Notes: generated by a model from the sequence alone, not told the origin. A stretch of DNA of 64,000 bases from Alphaproteobacteria bacterium (GCA_030425925.1 JAUHZO010000010.1:62001-126000), one strand, 5' to 3'. Shown: positions 52,559 to 61,845, numbered from the stretch's first letter. Numbers and translations are program-made.

Positions 52559-53713
52559 TCACGGCGCGTGCCGCGTCTCGATCAGCCGGGCAAGGAAACT
52601 GGCCCCGTAAGGTGCCGCGGCATCGTTGAAATCGAACTCCGGATGATGCACCGACGGTCCGATCCCCTGGCCCAGGAACAGGAAGGCCCCCGGTCGCGCC
52701 TCCAGGAAATACGAAAAATCCTCGGCCCCCATCTCGGGCGGCAGATCGTCCACCACGTCACCCGACACCTCCCGCGCGACGCGCGCGGCAAAGGCCGTCT
52801 GCTCAGCCGGATTGATCGTCGGCGGATAGCCCCGGTCAAACCGCAGGATCCCCTCCAGCCCGTAGGCCGCCGCGACGCCCGCCACGATCTCGCGCAGCCG
52901 CGCCTCGGCCCGCGCCCGCACCTCCGGCCTCAGGCTGCGCACGGTGCCTTGCAGGACAACCTCCTCGGGGATGATGTTCGTCGCAGTGCCGCCATGGATC
53001 ATGGTCAGCGACACCACCAGCGCGTCCAGCGGATCGGTATCGCGCGACACCACCGTCTGCAGCGCCTGCCCCAGCGCCAGCACCCCGGGCATCGGATCCC
53101 GGCAGGCCTGCGGATAGGCCGCGTGCCCGCCCTTGCCGCGCAGCGTGACGTGGAATTCGTCCGCCGCCGCCAGCACCGGGCCGGGCGCCGTGCGGAACTG
53201 CCCCAGTGCCCCGAACGGATCGGTATGCAGCGCATAGACCTCCTCGACGCCATGGCGGTCGAGGATACCCGCCTCCACCATCATGCGCCCGCCCCCCACC
53301 GTTTCCTCCGCCGGTTGAAAGATCAGCACGACACGGCCCGCAAAGCGCCGCGTCTCCGCCAGGTATTTCGCCGCCCCCAGCAGCATCGCGGTATGCCCGT
53401 CATGCCCGCAGGCATGCATCCGCCCCGGCACGGTCGAGGCCCAGTCCGCGCCCGTTTCCTCGGTCATCGGCAGCGCATCCATGTCGGCCCGCAGCCCCGT
53501 GACCGGGCCGGGCCCCTGCCCCTCGATCACCGCCACCACGCCGCTCTCGGCGATCCCGGTTTCGATCCTGTCGATCCCGAAGCTCCGCAACTGCGCCACC
53601 ACAAACGCCGCCGTTTCGTGACAATCGAGGCTCAGCTCGGGATGCCGGTGCAGATGCCTGCGCCAGCCCGCCATCTCCTCGGCAAACCCCGCGATCCGGT
53701 TCACGACCACCAT
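52559..53713 (-). CDS. M20 family amidohydrolase, copy 2 (upstream)
   Basis: 384-residue paralog of the preceding enzyme: WRRHLHRHPELSLDCHET, LRADMDALPM, ACGHDGHTAMLLGAAKYL, IFQPAEETVGGG and GAEDFSYFLEARPGAFLFLGQG. The substrate-contact region around LHTDPFGALGQFRTAPGPVL differs from the other copy, so substrates may differ. Start 53713 (MVVVNRIAGFAEEM). Divergent from mazG. Confidence 0.92.
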   Translation of the reverse strand: MVVVNRIAGFAEEMAGWRRHLHRHPELSLDCHETAAFVVAQLRSFGIDRIETGIAESGVVAVIEGQGPGPVTGLRADMDALPMTEETGADWASTVPGRMHACGHDGHTAMLLGAAKYLAETRRFAGRVVLIFQPAEETVGGGRMMVEAGILDRHGVEEVYALHTDPFGALGQFRTAPGPVLAAADEFHVTLRGKGGHAAYPQACRDPMPGVLALGQALQTVVSRDTDPLDALVVSLTMIHGGTATNIIPEEVVLQGTVRSLRPEVRARAEARLREIVAGVAAAYGLEGILRFDRGYPPTINPAEQTAFAARVAREVSGDVVDDLPPEMGAEDFSYFLEARPGAFLFLGQGIGPSVHHPEFDFNDAAAPYGASFLARLIETRHAP

Positions 53714-53777
53714 CAGACTGGACTCCCTTCCGCACCTGTCCCATCCAGAGCCTGACGCCAAAGCCGGGGGAAACGCA

Positions 53778-54599
53778 ATGACCGATGACCTGATCCACGA
53801 CCCGAAGGGTGGCCTGCCGCGGCTGCTGGACATCATGCGCCGCCTGCGCGATCCCGAAACCGGCTGCCCCTGGGATCTCGAACAGGATTTCGCCTCCATC
53901 GCCCCCTACACGATCGAAGAGGCCTACGAGGTCGCAGACGCCATCGAGCGCCAGGCCTGGGACGAACTGAAGGGCGAGCTGGGCGACCTGCTCTTCCAGT
54001 CGGTCTTTCACGCGCAGATGGCCGAAGAGGCGGGGCTCTTCACCTTTGACGAGGTGGCCGACACCATGTCCGACAAGATGGTCGCGCGCCATCCGCATGT
54101 CTTCGGCGACCAGAGCAACGCCAAGTCCGCCGAGCAGCAAACCCGCGACTGGGAGGCGGTCAAGGCCGCCGAACGCGCCGCCAGGGCGCAGACCGGCGTG
54201 CTCGACGGTGTCGCCCTGGGCCTGCCGGCACTCCTGCGCGCGGTCAAACTGCAGAAACGCGCGGCCCGGGTGGGGTTCGACTGGCCCGACACGGGCCAGG
54301 TGCTCGACAAGATCGTCGAAGAGGCGCAGGAACTGCGCGAGGCCACGGATGCCGACCACCGCTTCGAGGAGTTCGGCGATCTGCTCTTCGTGATGGCCAA
54401 CCTCGCCCGTCACATGCAGATCGACCCCGAGGCCGCCCTGCGCGCCGCCAACGCCAAGTTCACCCGCCGCTTCCGGGCAATCGAGACCGCCCTTGCCGAC
54501 CAGGGCCGCCAGCCGGGTGACGCGACCCTTGCGGAAATGGACGCGCTCTGGGACGCCGCCAAGGCGCTTGAAAAACCCGCGCAGGACGACAGGCCCTGA
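53778..54599 (+). CDS. mazG: Nucleoside triphosphate pyrophosphohydrolase MazG
   Basis: Hydrolyses NTPs and dNTPs to monophosphates and pyrophosphate (house-cleaning), 273 residues with two MazG domains. Visible motifs are CPWDLEQDFASIAPYTIEEAYEV (first EExxE), WDELKGELGDLLFQSVFHAQMA and DKIVEEAQELREA with FEEFGDLLFVMANLARHM (second domain). Its length fits E. coli MazG (263). Confidence 0.95.
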   Translation: MTDDLIHDPKGGLPRLLDIMRRLRDPETGCPWDLEQDFASIAPYTIEEAYEVADAIERQAWDELKGELGDLLFQSVFHAQMAEEAGLFTFDEVADTMSDKMVARHPHVFGDQSNAKSAEQQTRDWEAVKAAERAARAQTGVLDGVALGLPALLRAVKLQKRAARVGFDWPDTGQVLDKIVEEAQELREATDADHRFEEFGDLLFVMANLARHMQIDPEAALRAANAKFTRRFRAIETALADQGRQPGDATLAEMDALWDAAKALEKPAQDDRP

Positions 54600-54600
54600 T

Positions 54601-54624
54601 CTTCTTCTTGGCGGCAAATCCCCC
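54601..54624. repeat. Conserved CTTCTTCTTGG motif, copy 2
   Basis: CTTCTTCTTGG followed by AAATCCCCC, immediately after the mazG stop. It matches the block at 51217-51239. The rest of 54625-54725 has GC-rich hairpins (for example GTCGCAG / CTGCGAC) between convergent mazG and the HisA-like gene. Confidence 0.5.
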
Positions 54625-54725
54625 GGGGGAGTCGCAGCCCCGCTGCGACGGGGGCAGCGCCCCCGGTCTGCGGGACGGCGGGCGGGGCGCCTTTCGGCGC
54701 AGCCGAAACAGCGCCGTCCGGCGTC

Positions 54726-55469
54726 CTACCGGAACCCGGCGGTTTCCTCGTATTCCGGACGCGCGATCTCCAGCGCCTCCTGCATCGAAAAGGTCTTCTT
54801 CATCAGCGCCCGACCCACGATGGCCCCGGCGATGCCGGGGACGTATTTCAGCCGCGACAGATCGTCGAGACTGTCCACCAGACCGCTGGCAAAGACCAGG
54901 TGGCGGGTGGTCCCGGCCAGACCGGAAATCACCCCCAGCTGCTTGTCGGTCTCGCTGTCATCGGCGTCGATATCGGTGATGACCACCCCCGCCAGCGGCA
55001 CCTCGGCAAAGCTGTCCAGCAGCGCCTCCGGGCTCATCGGGCTTTCGCTGGTCCAGCCATGGGTCATCAGACGGCCGCCGGCCACGTCCAGCGACAGCAC
55101 CACCATGTCGGGATGGTACTTGGCCAGCGCCTTGACCTCGTCGGGCGCGCGCGCCGCCAGCGTGCCGATCACCACCTGGCCCGCACCCTTCTCGATCCAG
55201 TATTCCGCCCTCTCGCGCGAGCGCATGCCGCCGGCCACCTGCACCGGCACGCCGACCTTGCGGATGATCTCCTCGATCAGCGCATCGTTGCCGCTGCCCT
55301 CCTGCAGCGCGTCGAAATCCGTCACCCGCACCCGGTCGGCCCCGGCCGCGACAAAGCCCAGCACGGTCTCCACCGGGTCCACATGCCACAGCATGGGGTC
55401 GTCAAACCGGCCGCGGCGCAGCGTCACGCAGCGTCCGTTCTGAAGTTCGATCGTGGGAATGATCTGCAT
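54726..55469 (-). CDS. HisA-like TIM-barrel paralog with altered catalytic residue
   Basis: 247 residues of the HisA/HisF family: ELQNGRCVTLRRGRF, VRVTDFDALQEGSGN, VPVQVAGGMRSRE, VVIGTLAAR, VVLSLDVAGGRLMTHGW and GAIVGRALMKKTF. In ProFAR isomerase HisA the catalytic base is an Asp at about position 8 (PAIDL); here it is Glu8 (PTIEL). The catalytic acid Asp128 is present. No other his gene is adjacent, so this is probably a second, diverged copy. The function is uncertain. Confidence 0.75.
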   Translation of the reverse strand: MQIIPTIELQNGRCVTLRRGRFDDPMLWHVDPVETVLGFVAAGADRVRVTDFDALQEGSGNDALIEEIIRKVGVPVQVAGGMRSRERAEYWIEKGAGQVVIGTLAARAPDEVKALAKYHPDMVVLSLDVAGGRLMTHGWTSESPMSPEALLDSFAEVPLAGVVITDIDADDSETDKQLGVISGLAGTTRHLVFASGLVDSLDDLSRLKYVPGIAGAIVGRALMKKTFSMQEALEIARPEYEETAGFR

Positions 55470-55645
55470 CGGGCCCTCCTCCGTCTCGACCTGCCCCGAG
55501 CCTAGCAGAGCGCGCGCCCGATCCGGGGTCGGTTGGCGACATTCGGACCGGGCAAAGCGTCAATACACGCCAGGCGCGAAGCACGCCGCGACCTCACAGC
55601 CGCGCATCAGGGCCAACAATAGGGCCCGCATCAAGGCAGGCGCGC

Positions 55646-55675
55646 AAAGAAAAACGGCGCCGCAAGCGGCGCCGT
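55646..55675 (-). terminator. Rho-independent terminator of acpP
   Basis: Perfect 10-bp stem ACGGCGCCGC / GCGGCGCCGT around AA, followed on the minus strand by TTTTTCTTT. It lies 21 bases past the acpP stop. Confidence 0.88.
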
Positions 55676-55696
55676 CCATCAGCCGGGCGAAGACGC

Positions 55697-55930
55697 TTAC
55701 TGGGCGTCGTTGATGAACTTCACCGCATCGCCGAAGGTCTGGATGGTCTCGGCCGCATCGTCCGGAATCTCGATGCCGAATTCCTCTTCGAAGGCCATGA
55801 CCAGCTCGACGGTGTCGAGGCTGTCCGCGCCCAGATCGTCGATGAACGAGGCGGATTCAACCACCTTGCCTTCTTCGACGCTGAGATGCTCGACCACAAT
55901 CTTCTTCACGCGATCTGCGATATCGCTCAT
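55697..55930 (-). CDS. acpP: Acyl carrier protein
   Basis: 77-residue carrier of acyl chains in fatty acid synthesis. The phosphopantetheine Ser is in [24 protein letters not shown]. It is acidic, with a small four-helix bundle. Upstream on the same strand are fabG and fabD. The 212-base gap upstream (55931-56142) probably holds its own strong promoter. Confidence 0.97.
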   Translation of the reverse strand: MSDIADRVKKIVVEHLSVEEGKVVESASFIDDLGADSLDTVELVMAFEEEFGIEIPDDAAETIQTFGDAVKFINDAQ

Positions 55931-56142
55931 GTCTTATTTCCTCACAGTCTGATGGGCGGTTGCCCGTGTTTGCCCTCGCCCCTGGGGGTGGCTTTCGGTG
56001 CCCTTGCGGGCGGGTTTGTCCCCGGACCTTTCCGGGGCTGGCCAATCAACGCGTGTCCGCGCCCCCCGGCCAGAATTGTCGCGCCTATAGCACAGGCGTC
56101 AGGGATGGCAAATGCTTTCCCATGCCGCCCTGCAGCAAGCGT

Positions 56143-56880
56143 TCAGAGCATCGCCATGCCGCCATTGACATGCAACGTGGCCCCGGTCACGTAGCCCGCC
56201 TCGGGGCTGGCCAGATACAGCGTGGCGGCGGCGATTTCCTCCGCGGTGCCCATCCGGCCCATGGGGATCTGGCCCATGATGGCGCTTTTCTGCTCGTAGT
56301 TCAGCTTGTCGGTCATGGCGGTTTCGATAAAGCCCGGCGCGATGGCGTTCACGGTGATGCCGCGGCTGGCCACCTCGTAGGCCAGCGATTTCGACATGCC
56401 CACCAGCCCCGCCTTGGCGGCGGCATAGTTGCCCTGCCCGGGATTGCCGGTGGCCCCCACGATGGACGAGATGTTGACGATCCGGCCCCAGCGCGCCTTC
56501 ATCATGCCGCGCAGCACGCCCTTGCACAGGCGGAAGCTCGAGGTGAGGTTGACCTCCAGCACCTGCGCCCATTCCTCGTCGGACATGCGCATGAACAGGT
56601 TGTCGCGGGTGATGCCGGCATTGTTGACCAGGATGTCCACGCCGCCCATCGCCTCGGCCGCCTGCTTGGGCAGCGCGGTGACCGCCTCGGCGTCCGAAAG
56701 GTTGCAAGGCAGCACAAAGGCCCGCGCGCCCAGATCGGCGGCCAGCGCCTCCAGCGGCTCGGTCCGGGTGCCCGAAAGGCCCACCTGGGCACCTGCCCCG
56801 TGCAGCGCCCGGGCAATGGCACCGCCAATGCCGCCCGAAGCGCCGGTGACCAGCGCCGATTTTCCTGTCAGATCGAACAT
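56143..56880 (-). CDS. fabG: 3-oxoacyl-[acyl-carrier-protein] reductase FabG
   Basis: NADPH-dependent reductase of the short-chain dehydrogenase family, 245 residues. The cofactor site is LVTGASGGIGGAIARAL, then NNAGITRDNLFMRM. The catalytic Ser and YxxxK lie in VNISSIVGATGNPGQGNYAAAKAGLVGMSKSLA. It ends with VNGGMAML. It lies 54 bases after fabD. Confidence 0.96.
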   Translation of the reverse strand: MFDLTGKSALVTGASGGIGGAIARALHGAGAQVGLSGTRTEPLEALAADLGARAFVLPCNLSDAEAVTALPKQAAEAMGGVDILVNNAGITRDNLFMRMSDEEWAQVLEVNLTSSFRLCKGVLRGMMKARWGRIVNISSIVGATGNPGQGNYAAAKAGLVGMSKSLAYEVASRGITVNAIAPGFIETAMTDKLNYEQKSAIMGQIPMGRMGTAEEIAAATLYLASPEAGYVTGATLHVNGGMAML

Positions 56881-56934
56881 CTCGCTTCCTTCCGGTTCGC
56901 AGCTTTTCCCGTCGTCTCGATTGCGCCGCCCGGC

Positions 56935-57879
56935 TCAGCCCTGCAGCGCCGCGGCGGCCTCGGCCACATCGGCGGCACTGCCCACATTGCGCACCGCGGC
57001 ATCGCGGTGGATGCGCCGGACCATTCCCGACAGCGCCTTACCCGCGCCGATTTCCCAGAACTCGGTGACACCGCCATGGCTTACCATCCAGTCCACCGAT
57101 TCCCGCCAGCGCACGGCACCGGTGATCTGGTCCACCAGAAGCGACCGGATCGTGCCGGGATCGTTCACCGCATCGGCCAGCACATTGGCCACCAGCGGCA
57201 CGCCGGGCGGCTCGATATGGACATGGCTCAGCGCATCGGCCATCACGCGGGCGGCGGGCGTCATCAGCTTGCAGTGAAACGGCGCGCTGACCGCCAGCAG
57301 CACCGCGCGCCGCGCGCCGGCCTGTTCGGCCAGCGCCACCGCGCGTTCCACCGCCGCCTTGTGGCCCGAGATCACCACCTGCTTGGGATCGTTGTCATTT
57401 GCCGCCGCGCAGACATCGCCCTGAGCGGCGTCATGCGCCAGCTTGCGCACCGCGTCGAGCCCGAGCCCCAGGATCGCCGCCATGGCGCCCTGCCCCTCGG
57501 GCACCGCCTCTTGCATCGCGGTGCCGCGGGCGCGCAGCAGGCGCGCCGCATCGGCGATGGTAAAGCTGCCCGCCGCGGTCAGCGCCGAGTATTCGCCCAG
57601 GCTGTGCCCGGCGACATAGGCCGCCGCGTCGATTCCGACGCCCTCGGCCTCGAGCGCACGCATCGCCGCCATCGAGGTAGCCATCAGCGCCGGCTGGGCG
57701 TTGGCGGTGCGCGTCAGCGCCTCGATCTCGCCCTCCCAGATCAGCGCCGAAAGCTTTTCTCCCAGCGCCTCGTCAACCTCGTCGAACACCGCCCGGGCCG
57801 CCGGATAGGCCTCGGCCAGGTCGCGGCCCATACCGATGGTCTGCGCCCCCTGTCCGGGAAAGATGAATGCGCGCGCCAT
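56935..57879 (-). CDS. fabD: Malonyl-CoA:ACP transacylase FabD
   Basis: Loads malonyl groups on to ACP, 314 residues. Motifs are IFPGQGAQTIGMGRDL, AGHSLGEYSALTAAG (nucleophile Ser), the Arg in LLRARGTAMQEAVPEGQGAMAAILG, and SAPFHCKLM (catalytic His). Start 57879 (MARAFIFPGQGAQ) fits the family; a longer start at 57942 is unlikely. First gene of fabD-fabG(-acpP). Confidence 0.96.
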   Translation of the reverse strand: MARAFIFPGQGAQTIGMGRDLAEAYPAARAVFDEVDEALGEKLSALIWEGEIEALTRTANAQPALMATSMAAMRALEAEGVGIDAAAYVAGHSLGEYSALTAAGSFTIADAARLLRARGTAMQEAVPEGQGAMAAILGLGLDAVRKLAHDAAQGDVCAAANDNDPKQVVISGHKAAVERAVALAEQAGARRAVLLAVSAPFHCKLMTPAARVMADALSHVHIEPPGVPLVANVLADAVNDPGTIRSLLVDQITGAVRWRESVDWMVSHGGVTEFWEIGAGKALSGMVRRIHRDAAVRNVGSAADVAEAAAALQG

Positions 57880-57969
57880 GCGCCCCTCCGCTTGCTCCTC
57901 CATTGAAGCAAAGCCCTTACTCTGCCGGGGACGGCGGCGCAACGCCCCGATGGCGTCGGAACGTACCGT

Positions 57970-58212
57970 TCAGGCGGCGCTGTCGCGGGCCTCGCGCGCC
58001 AGGAAGATGCAGCTGAGCCCCAGGATCAGCAGCATCACCGACGCCGCCAGCTTCATCATCGTCAGATCCGGCAGGCCGCTGCCGCCGGGCACCAGCCAGA
58101 CCCCAAAGGCCGACACGCCCATCGCCGTGCCCATGATCGTCAGGAGCAGACGCGCAATCATGTTGGGCGCGCTGTTGCGGGCGGGGGCCAGGGTCTGGGC
58201 CGTCTGGGGCAT
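57970..58212 (-). CDS. Small two-helix membrane protein
   Basis: 80 residues with two hydrophobic helices (MIARLLLTIMGTAMGVSAFGVWLV and LAASVMLLILGLSCIFLA) and a short polar N-terminus. Divergent from rpsF. I do not recognise a family. Confidence 0.6.
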   Translation of the reverse strand: MPQTAQTLAPARNSAPNMIARLLLTIMGTAMGVSAFGVWLVPGGSGLPDLTMMKLAASVMLLILGLSCIFLAREARDSAA

Positions 58213-58339
58213 GGGGTATCCTCTTCAACCGGGGGCGCGTTAACCGTGATGCGCGCAGATTGGCGAAACAAAACGCCGAAAATCGGGCCGTTTCCGGGAA
58301 AGCCGGGGGCGCGGGACCGGTGTCACCGATCGGGCGGGC

Positions 58340-58367
58340 TTGCGCCGCGGGGCGGAACGTGTATAGA
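58340..58367 (+). promoter_or_regulatory. Candidate sigma-70 promoter of rpsF-rpsR-rplI
   Basis: TTGCGC, 16 bases, TATAGA. It lies 109 bases before the rpsF start, leaving a leader long enough for ribosomal-protein feedback control. Confidence 0.45.
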
Positions 58368-58475
58368 GGTGCGACCTTTCGCGACACCTTTGTGAACCGC
58401 GCAGTCTCTCGTGGGCCGGGGCGAAAGGACAAGCCCGTGCCCTATGAAATGCGCCACGACAGAAATGGAGAGCAC

Positions 58476-58862
58476 ATGCCGCTTTACGAGCATGTTTTCA
58501 TCGCGCGTCAGGACCTGTCCAACGCGCAGGCCGAAGGCCTGATCGAACACTTCTCGACCGTCCTGACCGACAATGGCGGGGCCGTGGTGTCGTCCGAATA
58601 CTGGGGCGTCAAGACCATGGCGTACAAGATCAACAAGAACCGCAAGGGCCATTACGCGTTCCTCAAGACCGACGCGACTGCGGATGCCGTGCACGAGATG
58701 GAGCGCCTGATGCGCCTGCACGACGACGTGATGCGCGTGCTGACCATCAAGGTCGACGCCCATGATGACGGCCCGTCGATCCAGATGCAGAAGCGCGACG
58801 ATCGTGACCGTGGGGATCGCGGCGACCGTGGCGACCGCCGTGAACGCCGCCCGCGCGACTGA
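58476..58862 (+). CDS. rpsF: 30S ribosomal protein S6
   Basis: 128 residues: MPLYEHVFIARQDLSNAQAEGLIEHFSTVLTDNGGAV, SEYWGVKTMAYKINKNRKGHYAFL and the S6 core end RVLTIKVDAHDD. The C-terminal tail is a charged run of GDR/RD units (RDDRDRGDRGDRGDRRERR) ending in Asp rather than the Glu pair of E. coli S6. S6 is the substrate of RimK, encoded here as a fusion at 4689. GGAG lies upstream of the ATG at 58476. Confidence 0.96.
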   Translation: MPLYEHVFIARQDLSNAQAEGLIEHFSTVLTDNGGAVVSSEYWGVKTMAYKINKNRKGHYAFLKTDATADAVHEMERLMRLHDDVMRVLTIKVDAHDDGPSIQMQKRDDRDRGDRGDRGDRRERRPRD

Positions 58863-58886
58863 TCCGGACAGAAGAGGAGATAACCC

Positions 58887-59114
58887 ATGGCCGCAAAACC
58901 GTTTTTCCGCCGCCGCAAGGTCTGCCCCTTCTCGGGCGACAACGCGCCCAAGATCGACTACAAGGACACCAAGCTGCTGCAGCGCTATATCAGCGAGCGT
59001 GGCAAGATCGTGCCCTCGCGCATCACCGCCGTTTCGGCCAAGAAGCAGCGTGAACTGGCCCGCGCCATCAAGCGCGCCCGCTTCCTCGCCCTGCTGCCCT
59101 ACGCCGTGAAGTAA
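58887..59114 (+). CDS. rpsR: 30S ribosomal protein S18
   Basis: 75 residues: [70 protein letters not shown]18 binds beside S6 on the platform of the small subunit. It is second in rpsF-rpsR-rplI, 24 bases after rpsF, with AGAGGAG upstream. Confidence 0.97.
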
Positions 59115-59126
59115 GGAGACAAGACG

Positions 59127-59762
59127 ATGCAAGTCATTCTTCTGGAACGCGTGGCCAAGCTGGGCCAGATGGGCGACGTCGTCGACGTCAAGCCCGGCTA
59201 TGCGCGCAACTACCTGCTGCTGCAGGGCAAGGCGCTGACCGCGTCGAAAGAGAACATCGCCCAGTTCGAGGCCCAGAAGGCGCAGCTCGAAGCGCGCAAC
59301 CTGGAGACCAGGAAAGAGGCCGAGGACATGGCTGCCCGTCTTGACGGCCAGCAGTTCGTGGTGATTCGCCAGGCGTCGGACGGCGGCAACCTCTACGGCT
59401 CCGTCACCACCCGGGACGCGGCGGAAACCGCCACCGCCGAAGGCTACTCGATCGACCGCAAGCAGGTGATCATCCGGACCCCGATCAAGGAGCTGGGCCT
59501 GCACGAGGTCGAGGTGCATCTGCACCCCGAGGTCATGGTGACGATCAACCTGAACGTCGCGCGTTCGCCCGAAGAGGCCGAGCTGCAGGCGTCGGGCAAG
59601 TCGATCCAGGAACTGGCCGCCGAGGAAGAAGCGCAGGCCGAATTCGAGGTCAGCCAGCTGTTCGACGATATCGGGTCTGCCGCCAGCGACGACGACGATG
59701 GCGACGCCCCGGAGCGCCGCAGCGCCGAGCCGAGCGCGCTGGACGACCCGCGCGATTCGTAA
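59127..59762 (+). CDS. rplI: 50S ribosomal protein L9 with extended C-terminus
   Basis: 211 residues: [31 protein letters not shown] (N-domain), the long connecting helix and the C-domain [29 protein letters not shown] to [12 protein letters not shown]. Standard L9 has about 149 residues; the last 60 here form an acidic extension ([17 protein letters not shown] and a [16 protein letters not shown] tail). A strong terminator follows. Confidence 0.96.
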   Translation: MQVILLERVAKLGQMGDVVDVKPGYARNYLLLQGKALTASKENIAQFEAQKAQLEARNLETRKEAEDMAARLDGQQFVVIRQASDGGNLYGSVTTRDAAETATAEGYSIDRKQVIIRTPIKELGLHEVEVHLHPEVMVTINLNVARSPEEAELQASGKSIQELAAEEEAQAEFEVSQLFDDIGSAASDDDDGDAPERRSAEPSALDDPRDS

Positions 59763-59786
59763 GCGCCGACACACGAATACGTTGAA

Positions 59787-59820
59787 AGCCGCGCGGCCCC
59801 GGGCCTGCGCGGCTTTTTTC
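59787..59820 (+). terminator. Rho-independent terminator after rplI
   Basis: 9-bp stem AAGCCGCGC / GCGCGGCTT with a GC-rich loop, followed by TTTT(CTT). It lies 25 bases after the rplI stop. Confidence 0.9.
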
Positions 59821-59968
59821 TTGCCATTTTTTCGGAAAATGCCCCGGTTTTTGATGCTGTTTCGCGTCACAATGACACAGTTCTTGCTCAATTGGTTACA
59901 AACTGGCATGACATGTGAGGGGAGCCTGACATGTCGGGCAGAACGAGTAGACGGTTGGTATTCATTTG

Positions 59969-60325
59969 ATGACACCAGTAGACAGTATTGTCGGCGAGAA
60001 GATCAGAAAGCGCCGGCAGGAGTTGGGGATGACCCAGACCGAGCTTGCCGAACTGATCGATGTCCGGTTCCAGCAGGTTCAGAAATACGAAAACGGACAG
60101 AACCGCGTGGCGGCCTCCCGGCTCTGGAAGATTGCCGAGGCGCTGCGCGTTCCGGTCAATTTCTTCTTCGAAGAGGTCGACGCGCCGGACCGGGCCGAAA
60201 ACGTCTCGGCGCTGGACAAGCGCCGAATGCGCGAACTGGTCGGCCTGTTTTCCGAACTGACCGAACCGCAGCAGACCGCGGTGATGTCCTTCCTGCGCTC
60301 GGTGGCCGGATCGCCCGCCGAATAG
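59969..60325 (+). CDS. XRE-family transcriptional regulator
   Basis: 118 residues. The N-terminal Cro/CI-type helix-turn-helix is VGEKIRKRRQELGMTQTELAELIDVRFQQVQKYENGQNRVAASRLWKIAEALRVPVNFFFEE. The C-terminal part is short and acidic with a helix (ALDKRRMRELVGLFSELTEPQQTAVMSFL). The type is common in alphaproteobacteria as a stand-alone repressor. Start ATG 59969 is chosen over TTG 59966. It has its own 200-base upstream region after the rplI terminator. Confidence 0.9.
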   Translation: MTPVDSIVGEKIRKRRQELGMTQTELAELIDVRFQQVQKYENGQNRVAASRLWKIAEALRVPVNFFFEEVDAPDRAENVSALDKRRMRELVGLFSELTEPQQTAVMSFLRSVAGSPAE

Positions 60326-60422
60326 GCGGACCGGGTCAAATCGACGCAGGCATCGGGCAGAGTAGCCGGACGTTAAGTCTGGAGCGGGCAGAACGGCGGC
60401 AAACGCCGTCAGCCGGAGCCCC

Positions 60423-61775
60423 ATGATGAAGCTGTTCCACCGCGCCCGCCCGCCACAGGACGATCGGTCCGAAGCCGATGCCGCCCTGCTTGACATGGTC
60501 TTGCGCACCCAGGCCGTGATCCATTTCGATCCGCAGGGCACCGTTCTGCTGGCAAACGGGAATTTCTGCAACGCCCTGGGCTATGACGAGGCCGAGATCG
60601 TGGGCGGTCATCACCGGCTCTTTGTCGACGAGACTTATGCCGCGTCCGAGGCATACCGCCGGTTCTGGGAACGTCTGGCCGCGGGCGAAACCTTTACCGG
60701 CCAGTTCCCGCGCCGCACGAAATCGGGCGAGGAAATCTGGATCCAGGCCACCTATGCCCCGGTGTTCGACGCCGACGGCGCGGTGCGCCGGGTGGTCAAG
60801 GTGGCCACCGACATCACCACCCGGCAACGCGCCATCGCCGGCACGGCCCACGCGCTGGACCGCCTGCGCGAGGGCGACCTGACCCACCGCATCGACGCCT
60901 GCGGTCTGGAGGATCTCGACCTCGTGGGTGACAGCTACAACAACGCCACCGCGCAGCTTTGCGCCATGGTGGACAGGGTCAAGCACGTGGCGCTGAACGT
61001 GACCGGCACCGCGGACCAGATCAACCGCGCGGCGCAGGAATTGTCCGGGCGCACCGAAACCCAGGCGGCCACGCTGGAACAGACCGCCGCCGCCGTGGAA
61101 CAACTGACGGTCAACGCCGCCACCTCGGCCGAAGGCGCCCGCACTGTCCACCAGGAGGCGGATTCGGCCCGGACCTCGGCCGAGCGCGGCAGCCGCGTGT
61201 TCGAGGATGTGATTTCCGCCATGGACCGCATCGCCACCTCCTCGGGGCAGATTTCGCAGATCCTCGTGGTGATCGACGACATTGCCTTCCAGACCAACCT
61301 GCTGGCGCTGAATGCCGGGGTCGAGGCTGCCCGCGCCGGGGAAAGCGGGCGCGGCTTTGCCGTTGTGGCCTCCGAAGTGCGCGGCCTGGCGCAGCGGTCG
61401 TCGGAATCGGCGCTGGAAATCAAGTCGCTGATCACCGAAAGCGCCGAACAGGTGGCGCAGGGCGTGGAACTGGTGGGCAATGCCCGCACCGCGCTGGAAC
61501 AGATCTTTTCTGGGGTCGCGTCGATCTCGGAACGCGTGCAGGAGATCGCGCACAGCACCTCGGAACAATCCTCGACCCTGACCGAAATCAACGCGGCCCT
61601 CGGCCAGCTGGACAGCGTCACCCAGCAGAACGCCGCGATGGTCGTGGAAACGGTCAGCGCCAGCGAGCGGCTGGCCGGCGACTCGCGCAACCTTGCCGAA
61701 GACGTGGCGGCCTTCCAGACCGAAAGCGCAGGCGCAGGCGACGCGGGCTGGAGACAGGACAACCGCGCCGCCTGA
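60423..61775 (+). CDS. Soluble PAS-containing methyl-accepting chemotaxis protein
   Basis: Cytoplasmic chemoreceptor-like protein of 450 residues with no membrane helix. The N-terminal PAS domain (about 22-135) reads [37 protein letters not shown], with [32 protein letters not shown]-like linker follows, then the signalling hairpin with the tip [23 protein letters not shown] and [21 protein letters not shown]. The PAS may bind heme, flavin or an energy signal. No che genes are near. Confidence 0.93.
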   Translation: MMKLFHRARPPQDDRSEADAALLDMVLRTQAVIHFDPQGTVLLANGNFCNALGYDEAEIVGGHHRLFVDETYAASEAYRRFWERLAAGETFTGQFPRRTKSGEEIWIQATYAPVFDADGAVRRVVKVATDITTRQRAIAGTAHALDRLREGDLTHRIDACGLEDLDLVGDSYNNATAQLCAMVDRVKHVALNVTGTADQINRAAQELSGRTETQAATLEQTAAAVEQLTVNAATSAEGARTVHQEADSARTSAERGSRVFEDVISAMDRIATSSGQISQILVVIDDIAFQTNLLALNAGVEAARAGESGRGFAVVASEVRGLAQRSSESALEIKSLITESAEQVAQGVELVGNARTALEQIFSGVASISERVQEIAHSTSEQSSTLTEINAALGQLDSVTQQNAAMVVETVSASERLAGDSRNLAEDVAAFQTESAGAGDAGWRQDNRAA

Positions 61776-61817
61776 GGCCGGGGCCCGGTTACCGGAACGA
61801 AACCGGCGGCAGGAACG

Positions 61818-61845
61818 AAAAAGGGCCGCCCCCGGGGGGCGGCCC
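61818..61845 (-). terminator. Terminator of tig
   Basis: GGGCCGCC / GGCGGCCC stem of about 10 bp at 61823-61845, followed on the minus strand by TTTTTCG. It lies 24 bases after the tig stop. Confidence 0.8.
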
